Shown piece by piece: positions 6,428 to 13,664 of a stretch of DNA of 26,431 nucleotides; position 1 is the stretch's first letter, and each line of letters begins with the position of its first letter. The notes beneath the pieces were generated by a model. The model was given only the letters and a program-made list of their open reading frames with translations, had not been told where the DNA came from and made no database searches. The DNA lies in the IMG/VR virus record IMGVR_UViG_3300031576_000521, positions 1 to 26,431 of that record. The stretch is one strand, 5' to 3'. This DNA is from a virus. The position numbers were made by a program, and so were the translations under genes.

Positions 6428-8080
6428 ATGATAGACCACAAGGCGCGCAACGCACAAATCCTCGATGCATTGAAAGACGAATCCCCGAAAGCCGTCGCCG
6501 AGCGATTCGGCTTGTCGCGCTCTTACATCTACCGGCTGCGCTCTGGCTCGAATGGGCACGACTCAGAGACGTTCCGAGTGAACGGGCGCCCGACCGGGCC
6601 GGTGTTCAGCGAGATTGGCACGACTGGCTTGCGCCAGTTCGCCGGCAACGTCGACGAGGATTACGATCGGATCTTCAAGCCGCTGTACCGCAAGGTGCAG
6701 CTCTACAAAGAGATGGGCGACGACCCGATCGCCGCGGCCGTTTTGATGGCGACGAAGATGACGATTCGGCGGCTGTCGTGGAGTGTGGAGCCGGCCGGTG
6801 AGACGCGCGCTGACGAGCAGGCCGCTGAGTTTCTGGACGGCTGCATGGACGACATGAGCCAGTCCTGGGCGGACGCTATCGACAACGCGCTCGATATGCT
6901 CCAGTACGGCTTTGCGCTGTTCGAGGTAGTTTACAAGCGCCGGAAGGGAGAGACGCGCGAGCCGGCCAGTAAGTACGACGACGGCAAGATCGGATGGCGC
7001 AAGTGGACATTCATCGGCCAGGACACGCTGGCGCAGAATGAGCCGTGGCTATTCGACGAGCATGGCGGTATCCAGGGATTCCGGCAGCAGGACCCAAACA
7101 CGGGCGCGCCGCCTGTCGAGATCCCGATTGAAAAGGCGATCTTGTTCCGCACGACCTCGCGCAAGAACGACCCAGAGGGCCGCGCCCTCCTGCGCGCCAT
7201 GTACCCGCCGTGGTACATGAAGAAGAACCTGGAGGAGATCGAGGCCATCAGCGCCGAGCGGTTCGGCAGCGGCCTGCCAGTAGTGTATCTTGGCTCGGAC
7301 ACGTCGCGCACCGACGACGCCAACTCCGATTTGGCCGCTTACAAGAATATCGTGCGCAACATCCGGGTCGACGAGCAGATGGGCGTCGTCAACCCCTACG
7401 CTAAAATGGGAGCTGGCGCGCTGGAGGGCCAGGGGGTTCTGGTTGAGCTTCTGACGCCCAGCGGCGGCCGGCCTGTTGTGCTCGACACGACGATCCAGCG
7501 ATACGAGAAGCGCATGGCAATGGTTGGGCTGGCGCAGTTCATCCATCTGGGCATGGACAAGGTGGGGACGCAGGCGCTGGCCGGCGAAACGGTTGACTTC
7601 TTCACGCTGTCCGTAGCGGCGTGGGCGGACGCGATCGAAGAGACAATCCACCGCTTCGGCACGGAGCGGCTGTTCAAGCTGAATCACTTTCCTGGCCTGA
7701 CGGGGACGCCGCGCATCGTCCACTCGCCGGTGTTCAAGCAAAGTTTGATCGACGTCGCCACGTACATTGAGAAGATGACGAATGCCGGCCTGCTCACCGC
7801 CGATCCTGAATTCGAGGCGCACATCCGGCAGCTGGCCGACTTGCCGGAGAAGCCGGTCGAGGTCATCCGGCAGCAGCAGGAGGAGGCCGAATTGCGCCAG
7901 GAGCAAATGCGCAAGATGCTCGAGACAGGAAAGAAAGAAAAGGATGAGGGCGAAGAGGGTGAAGGCGAAGCACAGCAAGAGGTCGAGGAGGCAAAGCTTG
8001 CCGTCGTGACGAATGCGGAACTATTCGGCGAGCTGCGGCGGGCGCTGGCGTGGCTGGATGAGACAGGGGCGATCGCATGA
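6428..8080 (+). CDS. Portal protein, Mu gp29-like (DUF935), with N-terminal HTH
   Basis: A 550-residue protein. The body matches the Mu-type portal family (DUF935): residues ~60 onward include FKPLYRKVQLYKEMGDDPIA, ATKMTIRRLSWSVEPAG, ALDMLQYGFALFEVVY and AERFGSGLPVVYLG, with a glutamate-rich C-terminal tail. Portals form the dodecameric gate for DNA entry and tail attachment. Residues ~10-40 (ILDALKDESPKAVAERFGLS, then RSYIYRLRSG) look like a helix-turn-helix, which portals normally lack. I chose ATG 6428; a TTG at 6401 would start inside the repeat. The ribosome site is weak. The stop overlaps the next start (ATGA). Confidence 0.9.
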   Translation: MIDHKARNAQILDALKDESPKAVAERFGLSRSYIYRLRSGSNGHDSETFRVNGRPTGPVFSEIGTTGLRQFAGNVDEDYDRIFKPLYRKVQLYKEMGDDPIAAAVLMATKMTIRRLSWSVEPAGETRADEQAAEFLDGCMDDMSQSWADAIDNALDMLQYGFALFEVVYKRRKGETREPASKYDDGKIGWRKWTFIGQDTLAQNEPWLFDEHGGIQGFRQQDPNTGAPPVEIPIEKAILFRTTSRKNDPEGRALLRAMYPPWYMKKNLEEIEAISAERFGSGLPVVYLGSDTSRTDDANSDLAAYKNIVRNIRVDEQMGVVNPYAKMGAGALEGQGVLVELLTPSGGRPVVLDTTIQRYEKRMAMVGLAQFIHLGMDKVGTQALAGETVDFFTLSVAAWADAIEETIHRFGTERLFKLNHFPGLTGTPRIVHSPVFKQSLIDVATYIEKMTNAGLLTADPEFEAHIRQLADLPEKPVEVIRQQQEEAELRQEQMRKMLETGKKEKDEGEEGEGEAQQEVEEAKLAVVTNAELFGELRRALAWLDETGAIA

Positions 8081-8874
8081 CGGATCGCGCCGACGTCATC
8101 CGCGCCGTCGCCCGCACGCTGGACACGCTCGAGGCGCGCGGCGCATACATTCCTGCCGATATCCTGGAGGCGGCAGCGCCGTATCGCGCAGAACGTTTTC
8201 AATCCGACCTGCGCGGCGGCGGGCCCGGGCGACGTCCCAAGGCTATCGAGTTCGTCAACGACTATCAGCGCGACCTGGAGGAAATCTATGACGACTGGTC
8301 GCGCAAGCTCGCCCGCGATCTGGCTGCCGCCGATGAGGATCGGCGCGATGAAATCTTAGCGGCTGCGCTTGCGGCGCTGCTCGTCCTGCTGCGCCAATCT
8401 GGCCGCGAGCGCATGGCGGCCTGGCTGGCCAGCGTCGAGCCGACGCCCGAAGTGCTGCAGGCGCTGGCCGATGCCGTAGCGGAGAACGACCGCCTGGTGG
8501 AGCAGAGCTTGTTGCCCGCCATCGAGCGCAAGGTGCGCGATGGCCTGCGCGACGAGGACATTCTGAAGGCGCTGGCGCTGGGCACGGGCGCGGCGGCGCT
8601 GGCCGGGCTGCTCGCTACGAGCCGGGCGCGGGCGGCGCTGTACGCCGGCGGGCTGTGGTCGTTCATGCAGGAGGCAACCGGGCTGACGGCAAAGGCGCGC
8701 GTGTATTGGCGGCTGGAGCCGCGCGCTCAGCATTGTGTCACATGCCTGGCGTTCGGCGACAAGGCGTATGATTCGTTCGAGGCGATGCTGCGCGAGACGG
8801 GCGGCGCGTGGCCGTCGCATGGGACGCAGTGCGATGGGAATTGTCGATGCTGGCTCGAAGCGGCTGCGGCTTAG
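8077..8874 (+). CDS. Phage head morphogenesis protein, Mu gpF-like
   Basis: A 265-residue minor head protein. The C-terminal part carries the conserved cysteine/histidine pattern of the Mu F/SPP1 gp7 family: HCVTCLAFGDKAYD, then GGAWPSHGTQCDGNCRCWLE. The first ~170 residues are alanine-rich helices with many charged residues, suited to contact with portal or scaffold. MuF-type proteins are packaged with the portal and may be injected. It starts in ATGA overlap with the portal gene, so translation is probably coupled. Confidence 0.88.
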   Translation: MTDRADVIRAVARTLDTLEARGAYIPADILEAAAPYRAERFQSDLRGGGPGRRPKAIEFVNDYQRDLEEIYDDWSRKLARDLAAADEDRRDEILAAALAALLVLLRQSGRERMAAWLASVEPTPEVLQALADAVAENDRLVEQSLLPAIERKVRDGLRDEDILKALALGTGAAALAGLLATSRARAALYAGGLWSFMQEATGLTAKARVYWRLEPRAQHCVTCLAFGDKAYDSFEAMLRETGGAWPSHGTQCDGNCRCWLEAAAA

Positions 8875-9068
8875 GCATTCTGCCCACACATGGCTTTTAT
8901 GGCCCGTCCGTTGCCATTGTCCGCACATTGCGCGATGGGGCGGTGACACACGAGTGGCTGCCGCAATTCCTGGCTGAGCAGGTCATCGCTATGATTCCGT
9001 TCGAGGAGCCGCTGGTCGCCTCGGCGCGGATTGCGTACTCCAACCTTGGCTATCGCCGCTCCTCTTGA
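8847..9068 (+). CDS. Small hypothetical protein, 73 aa
   Basis: The frame ATG 8847 to TGA 9068 encodes a plausible globular protein (GILPTHGFYGPSVAIVRTLR, then DGAVTHEWLPQFLAEQVI). GGGA lies about 10 bases before the ATG. It overlaps the end of the MuF gene by 28 bases. Its stop codon is part of the -35 box of the next promoter. No family recognised; an earlier GTG at 8808 is possible. Confidence 0.55.
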   Translation: MLARSGCGLGILPTHGFYGPSVAIVRTLRDGAVTHEWLPQFLAEQVIAMIPFEEPLVASARIAYSNLGYRRSS

Positions 9069-9093
9069 CAAAATAACCTAAAGTCGCTACACT
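9065..9093 (+). promoter_or_regulatory. Sigma70-type promoter of cassette 2
   Basis: TTGACA (9065-9070) and TACACT (9088-9093) are separated by exactly 17 bases. The -35 box overlaps the stop codon of the preceding small gene. Confidence 0.75.
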
Positions 9094-9099
9094 ATCGGC

Positions 9100-9169
9100 A
9101 ACTGGGCGCATTCTGCGCGCACCTGGCGGCATTCCAGCCGCCCGATCCAATCGGATCGGGCGGCTTTTT
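9100..9169 (+). ncRNA. Predicted short terminated transcript, cassette 2
   Basis: The expected RNA of about 70 nt runs from near 9100 to the terminator. It has a GCGC-ATTCT-GCGC hairpin, then ACCTGGCGGC, then the terminator stem, like cassettes 1 and 3. No reading frame is evident. Ends are inferred from promoter and terminator positions. Confidence 0.5.
9137..9169 (+). terminator. Strong intrinsic terminator, cassette 2
   Basis: GCCGCCCGATCC (9137-9148) pairs perfectly over 12 bp with GGATCGGGCGGC (9153-9164) around a 4-base loop, followed by five T. Its end is 7 bases from the next start codon. Confidence 0.92.
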
Positions 9170-9176
9170 GTGTTCT

Positions 9177-9458
9177 ATGCGCTATGACGTGACCTGCGAC
9201 ATCTGTGGATATACCGGCGAGATCGAGAAGCGCCTGATCGAAGCGCTCCCGCCCTGCCCCACTTGCGGCGGCGAGATGCGACAGATCTACAGCGCGCCGG
9301 GCGTCATCCTGGCCGCGTCAGGATTCCACTACACGGACTACACGCGCTTCGAGTCGCAGGTCGGCAAGGAGCGCGCGGCGCGATTCAGGGCGCAGCGCGC
9401 AGACGCCGAGGGGCGCGCGAAGGCGGGTCGGCTGACGGAGTACGAGAAGGCGCTGTGA
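9177..9458 (+). CDS. FmdB-type zinc ribbon protein
   Basis: A 93-residue protein whose start, MRYDVTCDICGYTGEIEK, and CPTCGGEMRQIYSAPGVI match the FmdB/CxxC_CXXC_SSSS zinc-ribbon family: two CxxC pairs bind one zinc. The rest is a charged helical tail. The function of phage copies is unknown. Family starts usually lie just before the first CxxC, so ATG 9177 fits; TTG 9168 lies inside the terminator T-run. There is no Shine-Dalgarno sequence between the terminator and the ATG. The only purine-rich sequence upstream is the terminator stem itself, so expression may depend on read-through and opening of that stem. Confidence 0.78.
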   Translation: MRYDVTCDICGYTGEIEKRLIEALPPCPTCGGEMRQIYSAPGVILAASGFHYTDYTRFESQVGKERAARFRAQRADAEGRAKAGRLTEYEKAL

Positions 9459-9462
9459 GCAC

Positions 9463-9492
9463 AACACGGATTGGGTCACGGATGCACGGATG
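9463..9492 (+). repeat. Dispersed repeat family A, copy 5 (before protease gene)
   Basis: AACACGGATTGGGTCACGG followed by ATGCACGGATG lies between the zinc-ribbon stop (9458) and ATG 9509. Confidence 0.78.
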
Positions 9493-9508
9493 TATGATAT
9501 GAATAGAG

Positions 9509-10906
9509 ATGAGCGAGGAATCGATGCTCCGATGGATTGAGCCATTCGCATATCAGGCAGGCCAGCCGTTCCGGGTAATGCCGCTCGGCACGTTCAAGCG
9601 CGGCGAGCGGACGCTGACGATCACGAAAGACGACCTGGCGCAGATGGCTGCCAACTTCGAGAGCGGCCGGCCCCGCTGGAAAGTTCCTCTGTATTTCGGT
9701 CATCCGACTGTCGAACAGCCCGATCCGCCGAAAATCGGCAACGTGCAGAAACTAGAGGTGCGCGACGATGGCCTGTATGCCGTGCCAGAATACACCGGCA
9801 AAGGCAAGGCCAGCGTCGAGGCGGGCGAGTATCAGTTCGTCTCGCCCGGCGTGCTGTGGAATAAAAACGGATCGGCCTACGTGGACGAGCAGGGCCGACA
9901 GTTCGACAATGTGATTGAGCACGTCGCTCTGACGAATCGGCCATTCTTCGGTCAGCATGTCGCGCTGTTCAGCGAGCCTGGGGTGCTCGAGCACATGGCC
10001 GAGCATGAGGACGAGGGCGAATCGCATGAAGGCAGGATGGCGCGCATGAAGCGCATGCTGCGCCAGATGTTGTCCATGATGGGCGGCGAGGAGATGGCTG
10101 GCGCGGAACCAGGCGCGGAAACTTTCAGGGATTACGACGCCGAGACGCGGCGCGCATTTGCCGAGAAGGGTTGGGCGCTCCCGGATGGCTCGTATCCTGT
10201 CGCAGACAAGTCAGATCTTCAGAACGCGATTCACGCCATCGGGCGCGGCAAGACTCCGCACGGCGCGATTCGCAATCACATCATCAAACGCGCGAAGGCA
10301 TTAGGCGCGACCAACATGCTGCCGCCCGATTGGGCGGACAGCACAAAAGAGGAATCGTCAGATTCAGAGCAAGGAGTTGAAAACATGGCAGACAAGATTG
10401 ATGCACAGCCCATCATCAGCGCCGAGGAGTTCGCCGCGCTGAAGGCGAAGGCCGATAAGCTCGACGGGCTGGAGGTCGAGATCGGCACGCTCAAGAGCAA
10501 GGCGGCAGAGGCCGATACTTTCGCCGCGCAGCTCGTCGAGATGAAGCGCCAGCGCCGGCGCGACCAGCTCCTGCGGCGCGCTGAGCAGTTCGTGGCGATC
10601 CCGGAGAAGCCGGAGATCCTCGCCGAGAAACTGCAGGCGCTGGAGGAAAAGGACGCCGACCTGTTCAAGTGGCTCGACGGCCTGCTGGGCACGCTCGATC
10701 AGCAGCTCGTGACTGCCGACCTGTTCGGCCAGAAGTCAGTCGCGCAGAAGGAGCAGGCCGATACATTCGAGGCGGCGGTCGAGGCCAGGCTGGCCGAGAA
10801 GTTCGGCGGGGACCGCGCGAAGTATGCCGAGGCGATGGAGGCCGTTGGCGCGGAGCGGCCCGACCTGGCGTACCAATATACCCTGCGCCAGCGCAAGGCG
10901 CGGTGA
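9509..10906 (+). CDS. Capsid maturation protease fused to scaffold, Mu gpI-like
   Basis: A 465-residue protein in three parts. Residues 1-160 match the Mu I-like prohead protease (FRVMPLGTFKRG, PLYFGHPT, EYQFVSPGVLW, HVALTNRPFF). Residues ~207-275 form a small domain with AFAEKGWALPDGSYPVADKS, NAIHAIGRGKTPHGAIRNHI and LPPDW, a pattern seen in other phage head proteins (DUF6582-like). From ~293 the sequence is rich in E, K, A and L and resembles a coiled-coil scaffold. The protease trims head proteins and the scaffold shapes the prohead. A strong internal ribosome site at 10371 precedes in-frame ATG 10385, so the scaffold may also be made alone. ATG 9509 has only a weak GAGA upstream. Confidence 0.87.
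   Translation: MSEESMLRWIEPFAYQAGQPFRVMPLGTFKRGERTLTITKDDLAQMAANFESGRPRWKVPLYFGHPTVEQPDPPKIGNVQKLEVRDDGLYAVPEYTGKGKASVEAGEYQFVSPGVLWNKNGSAYVDEQGRQFDNVIEHVALTNRPFFGQHVALFSEPGVLEHMAEHEDEGESHEGRMARMKRMLRQMLSMMGGEEMAGAEPGAETFRDYDAETRRAFAEKGWALPDGSYPVADKSDLQNAIHAIGRGKTPHGAIRNHIIKRAKALGATNMLPPDWADSTKEESSDSEQGVENMADKIDAQPIISAEEFAALKAKADKLDGLEVEIGTLKSKAAEADTFAAQLVEMKRQRRRDQLLRRAEQFVAIPEKPEILAEKLQALEEKDADLFKWLDGLLGTLDQQLVTADLFGQKSVAQKEQADTFEAAVEARLAEKFGGDRAKYAEAMEAVGAERPDLAYQYTLRQRKAR
10371..10387 (+). promoter_or_regulatory. Internal Shine-Dalgarno and in-frame start for nested scaffold
   Basis: AAGGAG (10371-10376) is 8 bases before ATG 10385, in frame with the protease gene. It is stronger than the site of the full-length gene. 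Confidence 0.7.
10385..10906 (+). CDS. Nested scaffold protein (internal start of protease-scaffold gene)
   Basis: In-frame initiation at ATG 10385 would give a 173-residue protein starting MADKIDAQPIISAEEFAALK, with long charged helices (ELKSKAAEADTF-like heptads, LLRRAEQFVAIPEKPEIL). Phages such as Mu (I/Z) and lambda (C/Nu3) make the scaffold from an internal start in the protease gene, and the strong ribosome site here suggests the same. It should be more abundant than the protease and degraded on maturation. Internal initiation is inferred, not shown. Confidence 0.6.
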   Translation: MADKIDAQPIISAEEFAALKAKADKLDGLEVEIGTLKSKAAEADTFAAQLVEMKRQRRRDQLLRRAEQFVAIPEKPEILAEKLQALEEKDADLFKWLDGLLGTLDQQLVTADLFGQKSVAQKEQADTFEAAVEARLAEKFGGDRAKYAEAMEAVGAERPDLAYQYTLRQRKAR

Positions 10907-10914
10907 GGTGAGAC

Positions 10915-11340
10915 ATGGCAACTTACAAAGCAGTTTCTCCCGATGGCGACGTCAGCTTCCAGGCCGACGTCGACCTGACTTTGATTCAGTACTATTTCGT
11001 CACCCCGGCCTCGACAGCCGGCAATGTCAAGGTCGCCACAGGCGCGAGCAATCCGGCACCGATGGGGGTGCTCCAGAACGCGCCGAGCGCGGGTCAGGAG
11101 GCGCGGGTTCGCGTCATGGGCATGAGCAAGGTGTTCGCCGTGACCGACGGCACATGCGCGCTGGCCTGGGGCCGTTTCTTGACTGCGAATGCGTCTGGCC
11201 AGGCGGCCGGCGTCGCGGCGGAGCAGGCCGTGACATTGGGTCGCTGGCTGGACACCAGCGCGCCGCTTTCGGCGTCCCGCTTCGGGAACGCCTTCATCAA
11301 TTGCCTGGCCGCGACTGGCTGCGCGCCAAGCGCGTCATGA
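10915..11340 (+). CDS. Head decoration protein 1, paralogue of the 12315 protein
   Basis: A 141-residue protein just before the major capsid gene, in the usual place of decoration or cement proteins (DUF2190-like). It is rich in A, G, S and T with alternating beta-strand pattern (YYFVTPASTAGNVKVATGAS, PMGVLQNAP). Over 43 residues starting at QYYFV it is identical to the 12315 protein at 35 positions by hand count. TGAGGTGAG upstream gives a reasonable ribosome site for ATG 10915. Decoration role is inferred from position and the paralogue. Confidence 0.7.
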   Translation: MATYKAVSPDGDVSFQADVDLTLIQYYFVTPASTAGNVKVATGASNPAPMGVLQNAPSAGQEARVRVMGMSKVFAVTDGTCALAWGRFLTANASGQAAGVAAEQAVTLGRWLDTSAPLSASRFGNAFINCLAATGCAPSAS

Positions 11341-11348
11341 GGTGAGAA

Positions 11349-12272
11349 ATGGCTAAACCGACTTACGCAATGGTGCATGTCGATGCACCACTGACCAACA
11401 TCAGCATCGCCTATGCGCCGACGAAGTTCATCGCGGCGCAGGTGTTCCCGTTCGTGCCGGTGCAGAAGATAAGCGACAAGTTCTTCAAATACACGAAAGC
11501 CGACTGGCTGCGGCGCGAGGCCGAGCCGCGCGCGATGGGCACACGCGCCAGCCGGGGCGACTACGGCCTGACCACGGACAATTACGTCTGCGCGGAGAAG
11601 GCCATTGCGAAGGGCGTGCCGGACGAGATCGTGGACAACGCGGACAACCCGCTCAACCCGGCGGCAGACGCCACGCGCTATGTGACTGGGCAGATCATGC
11701 TCGAGCTGGAGAGCGAGGTCGCGGGCAATGCCTTCGGCACGGGCTGGTCGTCCAGCGCGACCCCTTCCCCCACCTGGGACAACGCCACTTCGACGCCGAT
11801 CGAGGATGTGGAGACGGCGCTGAACACGGTCGTCTCGACAATCGGCAACGAGGCCAATCTGGGCGTGATGGGGCGCGGTCTGTGGCGCTACGTAAAGCAG
11901 CATCCCGACATCGTGGACCGCATCAAGGGCGCGGCCGGGCCTGGATCACCGGCGGTCGTGACGCTCCAGGCAGTCGCGGCCTTGTTTGGCCTCGATCAGC
12001 TGCTGATCGGCGTGACCATCGAGGACACCGCCGCCGAGGGCGCCGCCAGCTCATTGGCGTATGTCTGGGGCAACCACCTGCTGGTGGCCTACGTGACGGC
12101 TAGACCATCGCTGCTGGAGCCGAGCGCAGGATACGTGTTCACCTACAAGAATCGGGTGATCAACCGCTATCGCGAGGAACAAGAACATCAGGACGTGATT
12201 GAGGCGGTCCAATCGTGGGACACCAAGGTCACGGCCTCCGATGCCGCATATCTCGTGAAGTCGGCCGCATAG
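11349..12272 (+). CDS. Major capsid protein
   Basis: A 307-residue protein, the usual size for an HK97-fold capsid protein without a long cleaved delta domain. It has the N-terminal arm and P-domain features of Mu-like and related capsid proteins: YAPTKFIAAQVFPFVPVQK, FFKYTKADWLR, then VADEIVDN-like VPDEIVDNADNP, and a C-terminal region with VWGNHLLVAYVTARP and SAGYVFTYKNRVINRYREEQ. It lies after protease/scaffold and a decoration gene, as expected. GAGGTGAGA precedes ATG 11349. Capsid role rests on size, order and these motifs. Confidence 0.87.
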   Translation: MAKPTYAMVHVDAPLTNISIAYAPTKFIAAQVFPFVPVQKISDKFFKYTKADWLRREAEPRAMGTRASRGDYGLTTDNYVCAEKAIAKGVPDEIVDNADNPLNPAADATRYVTGQIMLELESEVAGNAFGTGWSSSATPSPTWDNATSTPIEDVETALNTVVSTIGNEANLGVMGRGLWRYVKQHPDIVDRIKGAAGPGSPAVVTLQAVAALFGLDQLLIGVTIEDTAAEGAASSLAYVWGNHLLVAYVTARPSLLEPSAGYVFTYKNRVINRYREEQEHQDVIEAVQSWDTKVTASDAAYLVKSAA

Positions 12273-12314
12273 CCTCCGGCGCCTGGCGCGCTGGTCATCA
12301 GACTGGAGGTTCGC

Positions 12315-12764
12315 ATGGCGATCAACTACCGGAACAAGGCCAACCTGCTCTCGGGCGCGGCCATCGACGAGATTTTCACCGCCGACGTGTCGCTGACGGC
12401 GAAGCAGTACTACTTCGTCTCCCCCGCCTCGACGGTCGGCAACGTCAAGGCCGCGACCGGCGCGTCGAACCCCGCGCCGATCGGCGTCCTGCAGAACGCG
12501 CCCGACGCGGCGGGGAAGGCGAGGGTGCGCGTCTTCGGCTTGACCAGGCTCACGGCCTGCGCCGGCACGTGCAATATGATCTACGGCAAGTTCATTCGCT
12601 CCAGCTCGGTCGGCGCGGCTGAAGTCGGCGCGTCGGGCGGCGACAATATCGTCGCGGCGGGCCGCTGGTGGGCTGCGTCCGTGGCGACGAATGCCAGCGC
12701 GTTGGGCGACTGCTTCATCAATCTCCTGGGCTTTGGCGGAGTCTGCTCGGTGAGCGCGTCATAA
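12315..12764 (+). CDS. Head decoration protein 2, paralogue of the 10915 protein
   Basis: A 149-residue protein with a slightly longer N-terminus (MAINYRNKANLLSGAAIDEI) than its paralogue upstream of the capsid gene. The shared core runs from QYYFVSPASTVGNVKAATGA to ARVRVFGL, and both end in a cysteine-containing, serine-rich tail. CTGGAGG upstream is a good ribosome site. The pair flanking the capsid gene may occupy different capsid positions or come from duplication of a single decoration gene. Confidence 0.7.
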   Translation: MAINYRNKANLLSGAAIDEIFTADVSLTAKQYYFVSPASTVGNVKAATGASNPAPIGVLQNAPDAAGKARVRVFGLTRLTACAGTCNMIYGKFIRSSSVGAAEVGASGGDNIVAAGRWWAASVATNASALGDCFINLLGFGGVCSVSAS

Positions 12765-12788
12765 GTCCTCTTCTCTCCTCCTTTGTGC

Positions 12789-12849
12789 GGGACGGGCGCC
12801 GGGTCTCCTTACTCAGCGCCATGGCGCGGCGCTCTTGGGCGCCCGTCCC
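12789..12849 (+). other. Large nested hairpin after the capsid genes
   Basis: GGGACGGGCGCC (12789-12800) pairs over 12 bp with GGCGCCCGTCCC (12838-12849). Inside it AGCGCC (12815-12820) pairs with GGCGCT (12828-12833). A pyrimidine-rich stretch lies just upstream. No T-run follows, so it is not a typical intrinsic terminator. The gap 12765-12903 otherwise holds only a possible 16-codon frame, 12866-12916. Confidence 0.5.
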
Positions 12850-12903
12850 ATCGGAGTGATCGGCGATGGCTGACACGAGCACGAATCAATCAGGCGGTCT
12901 CAC

Positions 12904-13191
12904 ATGGCAATCATAGTGCCGAACACCGGCTCCACCTTCGCGTCGGCTGGCTGCGTTGTAGGCTCCGAGGACAAGTGGTGTTTCCTCGGTTTCAGAACCC
13001 TGCCGAACGCCAGCGGCTCGGCGACGTTCTACCGCACCAATGCATCGACAAGCGGAAGCGAAATATTATCCATCAGCCTGTCGCCCGGCCAGGTGACGGT
13101 CATCCCGCAGGCGTTCAATTCGCCATGCGGCATCTACATCGCCGGCGTGACGGGCGGCTGCGCCATCGTCTGGATGAAGGAGAAACAGTGA
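12904..13191 (+). CDS. Small hypothetical structural protein, 95 aa
   Basis: A small protein of predicted beta structure (TFASAGCVVGSEDKWCFLGF, EILSISLSPGQVTVIPQAF) with four cysteines. AGGCGG lies before ATG 12904. No family recognised. It sits between head genes and a tail-fibre-like protein and ends one base before the next ATG, so it is likely a virion protein. Confidence 0.6.
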   Translation: MAIIVPNTGSTFASAGCVVGSEDKWCFLGFRTLPNASGSATFYRTNASTSGSEILSISLSPGQVTVIPQAFNSPCGIYIAGVTGGCAIVWMKEKQ

Positions 13192-13192
13192 C

Positions 13193-13585
13193 ATGAGTGC
13201 GCTGACCGATTTCGGCGAGAACAAACTAATCGACCACTTCTTCAATGTGGCTTCCTACACCGCGCCGAGCGTGTATTGCGGGCTGTTTTCCACGTCGCCC
13301 GACGATGCAGCCAGCGGCCTCGAGGTCAGCGGCGGCGGCTATCTACGGCAGCGCGTCGTCAACTGGGATACGTCGGCGTCGGGTGCGACAGAGAACTCCA
13401 GCGCGATTACCTTCCCGCAAGCGACGGCGAGCTACAACGTCCTCGCCGTGGGCCTGATGGACGGATCGACTGCGGGCTGCGCGACGAATATGTGGTGGTA
13501 TGGCAAGCTCTCCACATCGCGCCTGGTCAACCAGAACGATACGTTCGAGATCGCCGCATCCAGCCTGGATGTGACACTCGCTTGA
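13193..13585 (+). CDS. Phage tail fibre-like or adhesin domain protein, 130 aa
   Basis: Begins MSALTDFGENKLIDHFFN and continues with VYCGLFSTSPDDAASGLEVS, then GGGYLRQRV, ITFPQATASYNVLAVGLMDG and WWYGKLSTSRLVNQNDTFEI. This arrangement is common in small phage proteins annotated as tail-fibre or hypothetical virion proteins. Such proteins are beta-rich and may decorate the head or tail tip. It starts one base after the previous stop. Exact role unknown. Confidence 0.68.
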   Translation: MSALTDFGENKLIDHFFNVASYTAPSVYCGLFSTSPDDAASGLEVSGGGYLRQRVVNWDTSASGATENSSAITFPQATASYNVLAVGLMDGSTAGCATNMWWYGKLSTSRLVNQNDTFEIAASSLDVTLA

Positions 13586-13591
13586 GGCTGA

Positions 13592-13663
13592 ATGTCTGAC
13601 CTGATTGATCGCATCGCAGGGGGCGAGAGCATCACTCGTCCGAAGCTCAATGTGGGAGGTTGA
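13592..13663 (+). CDS. Tiny conserved-looking ORF, 23 aa
   Basis: ATG 13592 to TGA 13663 encodes MSDLIDRIAGGESITRPKLN and three further residues. TTGAGG upstream is a usable ribosome site. It fills the gap between two genes almost exactly, with its stop immediately before ATG 13665. Acidic/amphipathic start with a basic RPKLN motif. Function unknown. Confidence 0.5.
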   Translation: MSDLIDRIAGGESITRPKLNVGG

Positions 13664-13664
13664 G

